A stretch of 59,025 nt of DNA from contig JASJBF010000035.1 of assembly GCA_030066685.1 (NCBI GenBank), positions 1-59,025 on the forward strand. Reading direction: 5' to 3'. The stretch comes from Kiloniellales bacterium. GTDB taxonomy: Bacteria > Pseudomonadota > Alphaproteobacteria > Kiloniellales > JAKSBE01. The position numbers and the translations under genes were made by a program. Below are positions 20,986-30,542 of the stretch, piece after piece; the stretch's first letter is position 1; every line of letters begins with the position of its first letter. The notes under the pieces are model-generated. The model was not told the DNA's origin. It saw only the letters and a program-made list of their open reading frames with translations, and did not search any database.

Positions 20986-22071
20986 ATGGCCAGGATCGTC
21001 CTCAAGGACATCGCCCACAGCTACATGGCTAGCCCCCAGGCCGATGCGGACTGGGCGCTGAAGCCGCTGAAGCACGTCTGGGAGGACGGCGGCGCCTACG
21101 CCCTGCTAGGCCCATCGGGCTGCGGCAAGACGACCCTCCTGAACATCATCTCCGGCCTGGTGACGCCGAGCCGCGGGCAGGTCCTCTTCGGCGAGGACGA
21201 CGTCACCGCGCTGCCGACGGCGCAGCGCAACATCGCCCAGGTCTTCCAGTTCCCGGTGATCTACGACACCATGACGGTCTACCAGAACCTCGCCTTCCCC
21301 TTGCGCAACCGCAAGGTCCCGGAAAGCCAGATCCGCGACCGGGTCGAGGACGTCGCCGAGATGCTGGAGCTGACCGGCCAGCTGAACCAGAGGGCCCGGC
21401 GCCTGACCGCCGACGCCAAGCAGAAGATCTCCCTGGGCCGCGGCCTGGTCCGGGCCGACGTCGCGGCGATCCTCTTCGACGAGCCGCTGACCGTGATCGA
21501 CCCGCACCTGAAGTGGCAGCTCAGGCGCAAGCTGAAGGAAATCCACGAGCGCTCGGGCCTGACCCTGATCTACGTGACCCACGACCAGAACGAGGCCCTG
21601 ACCTTCGCCGACAAGGTCGCGGTGATGAACGACGGCCGGGTGCTGCAGATGGGCACGCCCCAGGAGCTCTTCGAGGCGCCGCAGCACACCTTCGTCGGCT
21701 TCTTCATCGGCAGCCCGGGCATGAACTTCCTGCCCTGCGGCTTCGAGGCCGGCGCGGCGACGATCGAGGGCGCGCGCCTGCCGCTGAAGGCCGAGCTGGC
21801 CGCGAAGGCCGCAGCCGCGGCGGGCGCGTTGAAGCTGGGCATCCGGCCGGAGTTCCTGAGCCTGGCCAGGGAAAACGGCGAGTCGCGCCTGGAGGTCGCA
21901 GTGCGCGCGGTCGAGGACCTGGGCAACTTCAAGATCGTCTCGACCGAGCTGCGCGGCCGGATGGTCAAGGTCAAGGTGCCGGAAGACCAGGAGGTGCCGG
22001 GCGAAACCGCCTACCTGGATTTCCCGCGCGACTTCACCCGGCTCTACGCCGACGACCAGCTGATCGGCTGA
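20986..22071 (+). CDS. glpT: glycerol ABC transporter, ATP-binding subunit GlpT
   Basis: A 361-residue ABC ATPase with normal Walker A (GPSGCGKTT) and Walker B (ILFDEP), but a degenerate signature, LTADAKQKISLGRGLVR in place of LSGGQ. That asymmetry with GlpS is a known property of the glycerol importer's two ATPases. A C-terminal regulatory domain follows. The start has GGGGGCGGCGC upstream. This GlpT is the ABC subunit, not the glycerol-3-phosphate antiporter of the same symbol. Confidence 0.92.
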   Translation: MARIVLKDIAHSYMASPQADADWALKPLKHVWEDGGAYALLGPSGCGKTTLLNIISGLVTPSRGQVLFGEDDVTALPTAQRNIAQVFQFPVIYDTMTVYQNLAFPLRNRKVPESQIRDRVEDVAEMLELTGQLNQRARRLTADAKQKISLGRGLVRADVAAILFDEPLTVIDPHLKWQLRRKLKEIHERSGLTLIYVTHDQNEALTFADKVAVMNDGRVLQMGTPQELFEAPQHTFVGFFIGSPGMNFLPCGFEAGAATIEGARLPLKAELAAKAAAAAGALKLGIRPEFLSLARENGESRLEVAVRAVEDLGNFKIVSTELRGRMVKVKVPEDQEVPGETAYLDFPRDFTRLYADDQLIG

Positions 22072-22085
22072 GGAGGGGGACCGCG

Positions 22086-22955
22086 ATGGAGAAGTGGGAA
22101 GACAACCGCGCCTGGTTCATGGTCCTGCCGGTCTTCGTGATCGTCGCCTTCTCGGCGATCATCCCGCTGATGACCGTAGTCAACTACTCGGTCCAGGACA
22201 TCTTCGGCCCGGGCGAGGCCTACTTCGTCGGCACCGAATGGTTCGCCGAGATGCTGTCGAACCGCCGCCTGCACGACGCGCTCTGGCGCCAGTTCATGTT
22301 CTCCGGCCTGGTCCTGCTGATCGAGATCCCGCTGGGGGTGCTGATCGCCCTGGCGATGCCGGCCCAGGGCTGGCGGGCCTCGCTCTGCCTGGTGCTGCTG
22401 GCGCTGCCGCTGCTGATTCCCTGGAACGTGATCGGCACGATCTGGATCATCTTCACCCGCCCCGACATCGGCCTGATGGGGGTCTCGCTGAACGGCCTGG
22501 GCCTGGACTTCGACCACACCGCCGCCCCGCTGGACGCCTGGGTCACCGTCATGCTGATGGAGGTCTGGCACTGGACGCCGCTGGTCGCGCTCTTGGCCTA
22601 CGCCGGCCTGCGGGCGATCCCCGACGCCTACTACCAGGCGGCGCGGATCGACGGCGCCTCGGCCTGGGCGGTCTTCCGCTTTATCCAGCTGCCCAAGATG
22701 CGCGGCGTGCTGACCATCGCGGTGCTGCTCCGGTTCATGGATTCCTTCCTGATCTACGCCGAGCCCTTCGTGCTGACCGGCGGCGGGCCCGGCAACGCGA
22801 CGACCTTCCTGTCGATCTACCTGGTCAAGCTGGCGACCGCCATGGACCTGGGGCCGGCGGCCGCCTTCTCGATCATCTACTTCCTGATCGTCCTGCTGTT
22901 CTGCTGGCTGTTCTACCAGGCGCTGCAGAACGTCGGCACGGGAGACAAGGCATGA
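22086..22955 (+). CDS. glpP: glycerol ABC transporter, permease subunit GlpP
   Basis: A 289-residue inner-membrane permease of the MalF/UgpA class with about six transmembrane segments. The cytoplasmic EAA-type loop is at PDAYYQAARIDGASAWAVFR, which docks onto the ATPases. The ATG at 22086 follows AGGAGGGGGACCGCG, a strong ribosome site. It lies between glpT and glpQ with short gaps in the operon. Confidence 0.93.
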   Translation: MEKWEDNRAWFMVLPVFVIVAFSAIIPLMTVVNYSVQDIFGPGEAYFVGTEWFAEMLSNRRLHDALWRQFMFSGLVLLIEIPLGVLIALAMPAQGWRASLCLVLLALPLLIPWNVIGTIWIIFTRPDIGLMGVSLNGLGLDFDHTAAPLDAWVTVMLMEVWHWTPLVALLAYAGLRAIPDAYYQAARIDGASAWAVFRFIQLPKMRGVLTIAVLLRFMDSFLIYAEPFVLTGGGPGNATTFLSIYLVKLATAMDLGPAAAFSIIYFLIVLLFCWLFYQALQNVGTGDKA

Positions 22956-22965
22956 GGACCCGACC

Positions 22966-23769
<804 letters not shown>

Positions 23770-23794
23770 TGGAGCAAGGCGTGAGGGGCTTGCC

Positions 23795-24073
23795 ATGAAC
23801 CTCGACTGGATGGCCTGGACCCTGCCGACCGCGGTCTTCTTCTCGACCATCGTGGTGATCCTGATCGGCATGACCATCTGGCAATTGGTCCAGCCGACCG
23901 TGGAGCGGCGCGGGCTCCTGCCGATCCGGACCACCCGCGGCGACCGGCTGTTCATTGCGCTCCTGACCGCGGCCTACATCCACCTCGGGTTCATCGGCCT
24001 GACCGACTTGAGCCTGTGGATCGCGCTCGGCGTTTCGATCGTATGTGGCCTGGCGATCCTGCGATATGCTTGA
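23795..24073 (+). CDS. DUF2160 small membrane protein of the glycerol transporter locus
   Basis: A 92-residue, very hydrophobic protein with three predicted membrane segments: one near residues 10-32, then AALLTAAYIHLGFIG-like and LSLWIALGVSIVCGLAIL segments near the end, separated by an Arg-rich loop. Small DUF2160 proteins occur regularly between glpQ and glpV in alphaproteobacterial glycerol loci; an accessory role in the transporter is inferred and not proven. The ATG at 23795 sits after GTGAGGGGCTTGCC. Confidence 0.85.
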   Translation: MNLDWMAWTLPTAVFFSTIVVILIGMTIWQLVQPTVERRGLLPIRTTRGDRLFIALLTAAYIHLGFIGLTDLSLWIALGVSIVCGLAILRYA

Positions 24074-24194
24074 TGGCGAAAAGATGCCGCGTACCCGAAG
24101 ACCCGCAGCTTCCTCCGGCGGCGACTCGACGCCCTCGGCGTGGGTGCGGAGAAACTCCAAAGGCACAGACAGCAAAGAATGGGAGGTAACGCAG

Positions 24195-25952
<1,758 letters not shown>

Positions 25953-25985
25953 GGCCTCGGGTCTCTACGGCCGAAGGAACGGCGA

Positions 25986-26014
25986 CGGGCGGGGAGAGGA
26001 TCCCCGCCCGTTTT
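25986..26014 (+). terminator. rho-independent terminator of the glp operon
   Basis: A perfect 10-bp stem, CGGGCGGGGA / TCCCCGCCCG, with a 5-base loop, immediately followed by TTTT. It begins 34 bases after the glpV stop. Confidence 0.9.
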
Positions 26015-26071
26015 CCTTGCGGCGGACTGCAGCCTGTTATGAGCTAGGTCTCGATTTGGTGAGCCGCGGTC

Positions 26072-26172
26072 TCACCCCCTCCCAACCCTCCCCCATCGAG
26101 GGGGAGGGCTTGTCCTGGCGCCGCCTGCAAATCCCCCTCCCCCTCGATGGGGGAGGGTCGGGGTGGGGGTGA
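26072..26172. repeat. large inverted intergenic repeat (nested palindrome)
   Basis: Two arms of about 36 bases (26072-26107 and about 26136-26172) are near-perfect reverse complements separated by 28 bases. Each arm itself holds the palindrome CCTCCCCCATCGAGGGGGAGG. Such C-rich palindromes are a recurring intergenic repeat type in alphaproteobacteria. It lies between the convergent glpV and cyclase genes and may help terminate the cyclase transcript. Confidence 0.75.
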
Positions 26173-26196
26173 CTCTCGGAGCTGTGGAGGTGAGCG

Positions 26197-28221
26197 CTAG
26201 CCGACCGGGCCGACCAGGCGGGACTGGGCGCCGCCGCTGCGCTGTGGCGCGAGCAGGGCCCAGACACCGAGCGGGCGCCGGCGGCCGCGGATGGTCCGCA
26301 TCGGCAGCTCGTGGAAGCCCCGGACCACGGCCTCGCCGCCCATCGCCCGGGCGCTCTCGATCACGGCGTCGGAGGCGATGATCTTGGCGTTCTCGTTGCG
26401 GGTCAGGCTTTCCAGGCGGCTGGCGATGTTGACCGTGTCCCCGGTCACGGTCACCTGGGACTGGCGGTTGCCGCCCAGCACGCCCAGGGTCACCGGGCCG
26501 AAATGCAGCCCGGCCCGGACGTCGAGCATGGGCAGGCGCTGGCGATCCAGCTCGTCGTTCAGAGTCTCGACCTCGGCGATCAGCTGGCGCACCGCCCTGA
26601 GCGCGTTGACCGCGGCCGCCGGATCGCTGTTCGGAACCCCGAAGACCGCCATCGCGCCGTCGCCGACGAACTTGTCGATGGTCCCCGAGTTGGACAGCAC
26701 CGCGCGCTCCACCGCACGGTGGAAGCGGCGCAGGAGTGTCATGGTCTCGCCGGGCGAGAGGTTCTCGCTGAGCGAGGTGAAGCCCTTGAGATCGGCGAAG
26801 ACCACGGTGGCGTGGTGGCCCTGGCCCTCCGGGTTGGTCCGCACCTCCTGCGACAGCTGGCTGGTCGCGAGCGGCGAGACGAAGCGCGCCATCTCGGCGC
26901 GCTCGCCTTCGGCGACGCGGCGGTCCTGATGGGCGCCGAGGTGGCTGCCGACCGTCAGGATGCCGAGCGAAAGCACGATCGCGATCAGGGGAAAGGTCAT
27001 GTTGAGCCACAGACCGGCGGCGGTGAAGGCGAAAAGGTTGCCGACCACGCAGAGCGCGACCAGCCCCAGCGAAACCCCGACCCCGACCAGCGGTGCACGG
27101 ATCGGCAGCAGGATCAGGCTGGCCAGCCCACAGGCGAAGATCACCAGAAGGTCGAGGGCGAAGGTCCAGTCGCCGCGGCGCAGGACCCGGTCGTGGAGCA
27201 TGTTGTCGACCAGGGTGGCGAAATGCTCGACGCCGGGCAGCCGCTGGCTGAAGGGCGTCGAGAAGGCGTCACCGACCCCGAGCGCGGTCGCGCCGACCAT
27301 GACGATCCGCCCGTTGAAGGTGCCCGGCGGCAGGCGTCCCTCGAGGACGTCGGTCAGGACGTAGTGCTTGAACTTGCCCTCGGGCCCGTAATAGTTGACC
27401 GGCAGGCGCAGGTCGGCATCGGTCGGCACGAAAAGCTCGCCGATCGAGATCCCCTCGCCCAGGTGAAGGGCAACGGCGCTGCGCGGCTGGTCGAGGAACA
27501 TCCGCAGGGCTTCGACCGGGAGCGAGGGAAAGTGGCGTTCGCCGAAGGCGAGCGCCGGATTGGCCTGGCGCAGGGCGCCGTCGGGTTCCAGAAAGACGTT
27601 GACCTGGGCCGGAAAGGACGGCCGCAGGAAACGCTTGGCCGGCGCCAGCAGCCCGGTCGGCCGCGGCGCTCCGCCGAAGCCCAGGCCGGCGCCCTGCGCG
27701 GCGCTCTGCCTGACCACCTTGAAGGCGACCTCGCCGATCTCGCTCGGCACTTGGCGATAGTTGGCCTCGGCCGAGTCGAAGGTGAAGGCGAAGGGCAGGA
27801 TCACGTTGCCGGCGCGGCTGAGCGCGGTGGCCAGCGCCCGGTCGCTGGAAACCGACCGCCGGCCCCGGGAGCCCGGCGCGTCGACCAGCAGCAGGTCGAT
27901 CGCGATCACCTTGGCCCCGTCGGCCGAGAGCGCGCCGACCATGGCGGCCAGGCTTTCCCTGGGCAGCGGCCAACCGCCGAGGGCGGCGACGGAGGCGTCG
28001 TCGATCTCGACGATCACGGTTTCGCTTCCCGGTTGCCGCTCGCCGCGCAACTGGAAGCGCCAGTCCAGCAGGCGCCCTTCGATCCCGCGCAACAGGCCGG
28101 CGTCGTGCCAGACCGCGTAGAACAGCGCGACCAGGGTCACGGCGGCCATCACCAGCCCGGCCTGGCTCTTAAAGCGGCGCAAAGGCCCCGAAGGCCGGCT
28201 TATGGCAAGATGCTTGGGCAC
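26197..28221 (-). CDS. CHASE2-domain adenylate/guanylate cyclase (class III)
   Basis: A 674-residue membrane protein. A membrane segment (about 20-40) is followed by an extracytoplasmic CHASE2 sensor (ETVIVEIDDASVAALGGWPL, then up to about residue 320), two or three membrane helices (about 345-430), and a cytoplasmic class III cyclase domain. Catalytic features: FADLKGFTSLSE (metal Asp near 477), DKFVGDGAMAVFG (second Asp near 521), and GDTVNIASRLES. It makes a cyclic nucleotide in response to an unknown periplasmic signal. The start is a GTG 16 bases after the FecR gene stop; the pair is transcribed together, as is common for CHASE2 cyclases. Confidence 0.92.
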   Translation of the reverse strand: MPKHLAISRPSGPLRRFKSQAGLVMAAVTLVALFYAVWHDAGLLRGIEGRLLDWRFQLRGERQPGSETVIVEIDDASVAALGGWPLPRESLAAMVGALSADGAKVIAIDLLLVDAPGSRGRRSVSSDRALATALSRAGNVILPFAFTFDSAEANYRQVPSEIGEVAFKVVRQSAAQGAGLGFGGAPRPTGLLAPAKRFLRPSFPAQVNVFLEPDGALRQANPALAFGERHFPSLPVEALRMFLDQPRSAVALHLGEGISIGELFVPTDADLRLPVNYYGPEGKFKHYVLTDVLEGRLPPGTFNGRIVMVGATALGVGDAFSTPFSQRLPGVEHFATLVDNMLHDRVLRRGDWTFALDLLVIFACGLASLILLPIRAPLVGVGVSLGLVALCVVGNLFAFTAAGLWLNMTFPLIAIVLSLGILTVGSHLGAHQDRRVAEGERAEMARFVSPLATSQLSQEVRTNPEGQGHHATVVFADLKGFTSLSENLSPGETMTLLRRFHRAVERAVLSNSGTIDKFVGDGAMAVFGVPNSDPAAAVNALRAVRQLIAEVETLNDELDRQRLPMLDVRAGLHFGPVTLGVLGGNRQSQVTVTGDTVNIASRLESLTRNENAKIIASDAVIESARAMGGEAVVRGFHELPMRTIRGRRRPLGVWALLAPQRSGGAQSRLVGPVG

Positions 28222-28237
28222 GACTTGGAGGCTCGAC

Positions 28238-28900
28238 CTACTCTATCCCGGTCCTCGAAAGGGCATCGGCTGCCCGCTTTGCACCCCAGATCTTCGGTGT
28301 CGTCGGGCCCTCCGCCGCCGTGAGCGCCACGCTGGTCCCCTCGCCCGGCGAAACCCGGACCGAGGTGGACCGCGACGCGTCCGCCACCGTCACGACCCCC
28401 GATAGCACAAAAACCGTCGTTTCCGAAGGCTGAGCCTCGACGATCCAATCGGTCGAGCGGGCGGACGCGACCGCGGTCTGGGTCCGGACGCTGAAATTCT
28501 CGGCCTTGGTGGTCTGGACAATGCTCATCCTCAGGATCCCGCCGAGAAGGGAAAGCAGGCCCTTGAGGCTCCCCGAAGCGTTCTCGATGGCATAGTCGTC
28601 GAGGCGGACTTCGGTCCGGGAGCCCAAGGCGAGCAGGGAGCGATCGGTGAACTCCAGCAGGAGCCGGCCGCCCTCGCCCGTGACCACGCTGTCGCCCGCG
28701 TAGAGCAGGCGGCCCAGATGCGATGCCAGCTTGGCGTCGTCCCGGCGCACCTCGACCGGTCCGGCCTGCTGGATCACCCTTGCAATGGGCGCGGCCGCGG
28801 TGACCCGCTCCGCCGGATCGGCGTGCGCGTTCCACGTTGTGACCGGCAAGATCGCGGCAGCCAGCAGAAGCGCCAGCCCGCGCCTGAAGCGTTGCGTCAC
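28238..28900 (-). CDS. FecR-domain periplasmic protein
   Basis: A 220-residue protein with a signal peptide (hydrophobic core, NAHA near residue 27) followed by a FecR beta domain: LLYAGDSVVTGEGGRLLLEF and SLLALGSRTEVRLDDY. This FecR type has no TonB or sigma partner; it typically sits before a CHASE2 sensor and is thought to act in envelope sensing. GTG start after GGGGGGAGAAC. First gene of the two-gene unit with the cyclase. Confidence 0.88.
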   Translation of the reverse strand: MTQRFRRGLALLLAAAILPVTTWNAHADPAERVTAAAPIARVIQQAGPVEVRRDDAKLASHLGRLLYAGDSVVTGEGGRLLLEFTDRSLLALGSRTEVRLDDYAIENASGSLKGLLSLLGGILRMSIVQTTKAENFSVRTQTAVASARSTDWIVEAQPSETTVFVLSGVVTVADASRSTSVRVSPGEGTSVALTAAEGPTTPKIWGAKRAADALSRTGIE

Positions 28901-29670
28901 GTTCTCCCCCCTCGAGTCGCCGGGGTCGGGCCGCTCGGATCACAGCCCTCGAGGCGACCGCTTGGCCAATTTGGGAAGGCCCCCGTCGCGAGTCAATCGG
29001 CAAACGCGCGCGAAAGCGACGCCGGGGGTGGAGTTCCGGTCGATCAGGGTGCGGCGACGGCCCGGCCAGAGCGGCCTCCGGGCCGGGCCGGGAGCCGCCC
29101 GGGGTGCCGCGAGAAGCTTGCCCGGGCGGCCCGAGAACCGCCGGAGGCGGAACGCCTCCGCCAGCGGCGCGGCCCCTGCCATCGCCGCACAGGAGAAAGC
29201 GAGCACGGCCGAGGACAAGTCCTCCTATCTATTACGGTCATTACATTGGATATACTTGCCGAGACAGGGCCCAGGTAAAACCAACACGCGGCACGATAAT
29301 GACCATGGAGAATATTGTATATGCCTGGTTGAACGCCGTGGGAAAGGAGGCCCATACTTGGAATATGGTCCTAAGGTTTCGTGTGGCGCAACATTCTTGC
29401 GGATTTTGCTCGGGATAGTTCTTACCTAAGCTATAAATAAAGTATGGCTAAGGGCATACACGTGGAAATGCCTCCTTACTAATCAGACTGCAATGTATAG
29501 TATTGATAGTCTTTTATAGGACTTTAATTTAACTGTTGACTTACGTAATCAGGACACTAAGCTCCCACTGCAATGGAGGATCGGGCATCTGCCGCGATCT
29601 GTCGAAGGACAAAACCGGCGTTTCTTCAGAACCAGCGTAGGTAGCGCTCCTTCATCGAAAGCATGGGGGT
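28901..29670. other. 770-base divergent intergenic region with an AT-rich core
   Basis: 28901-29215 is GC-rich like the rest of the window but shows no supported gene. From about 29220 to 29600 the DNA turns strikingly AT-rich with many TATA-like runs. TTGACT at 29536-29541 is a possible -35, but no good -10 sits 17 bases on. It separates the FecR gene from the divergent response regulator, so it must hold at least one promoter. A 39-codon open frame (29299-29418) has no supporting evidence. Confidence 0.5.
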
Positions 29671-30387
29671 ATGCCGTTGATGGCCATTTCAGAAGGTCGG
29701 GCATCTATGGATGTGGGGATCTCGCGGCTGCGGATCATCGTCGCCGACGAACACCCCTTGATTCGCATCGGTCTGCAGGAGTTCCTGACACGACTGAGCG
29801 ATGAAGTCGAGATCCTCGAGGCGAAGAGCCTGGAGGACGCCCTGGAAATCCTGGATCGGGAAGGTCCTTTCGACCTGATCATCACGGACCTGCTGGTCCA
29901 GGCCATGAGGGGCTTCGACGGGCTGCGGCAGCTGCACCAGAAGGCGCCGGACATCCCGGTGGTGGTGCTTTCGGTCAAGGACAGCGCACACGATGTGCGC
30001 AGCTCCATCGAGGCCGGCGCGATGGGCTTCATCCCCAAGACCTCGAGCCCCGAGGTCATGGTCAACGCCCTGAAACTGGTGCTGTCCGGCGGCGTCTACC
30101 TGCCGCCCAACGTGCTGCGCGGCGAGCCGGGGCGGGCCGCGGCTTCGCTCGGCGGCGAAGGCGGCGGGGAGGCGGCCCTGTCGCACCTGACGCCACGGCA
30201 ACGGGAAGTCCTGGCGCTCCTGGCCCAGGGCAAGACCAACAAGCAGATCGCCAACGAGCTGGGCCTGGCGGCCGGCACGGTCAAGGTTCACATGTCGAGG
30301 ATTTTGAAGGCCTTGAACGTGCACAACCGCACCCAGGCGGTGATCGCGGCCTCCCAGTTCGCCAAGACCGGGCAGATTGAACCTTAG
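29671..30387 (+). CDS. NarL/FixJ-type response regulator (orphan)
   Basis: A 238-residue two-domain regulator. The receiver domain has the acidic pair Asp26-Glu27, phospho-acceptor Asp 73 (IITDLL) and Lys 123 (IPKTSS). The C-terminal LuxR-type helix-turn-helix is LTPRQREVLALLAQGKTNKQ onward to NRTQAV. No histidine kinase is adjacent, so its partner and targets are unknown. Alternative starts at 29680 and 29707 are possible; I keep the first ATG because none has a decisive ribosome site. It follows the AT-rich non-coding stretch. Confidence 0.9.
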   Translation: MPLMAISEGRASMDVGISRLRIIVADEHPLIRIGLQEFLTRLSDEVEILEAKSLEDALEILDREGPFDLIITDLLVQAMRGFDGLRQLHQKAPDIPVVVLSVKDSAHDVRSSIEAGAMGFIPKTSSPEVMVNALKLVLSGGVYLPPNVLRGEPGRAAASLGGEGGGEAALSHLTPRQREVLALLAQGKTNKQIANELGLAAGTVKVHMSRILKALNVHNRTQAVIAASQFAKTGQIEP

Positions 30388-30542
30388 TGCTAAGACCGGT
30401 GTCCAGGGCCTAACGAAGTGGCCCCGGGCTCCGCTAAAGGCAACGGTTCATTCACAAAATACGACGAAAATGAGTGTTAACCGGGCTGGCGGCCGGAAAC
30501 CCTGGCCTGCCGGATGGTTAGGCATGGAGGCAGGCCCCACCT

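Noticed and set aside
29372-29392. Possible sigma-54 promoter (TGGC ... TTGC)
   Set aside because: The gap between GG and GC is 12 bases instead of 10, so it does not fit.
29299-29418. 39-codon frame in the AT-rich segment
   Set aside because: No ribosome site and nothing recognisable; too short to support by itself.
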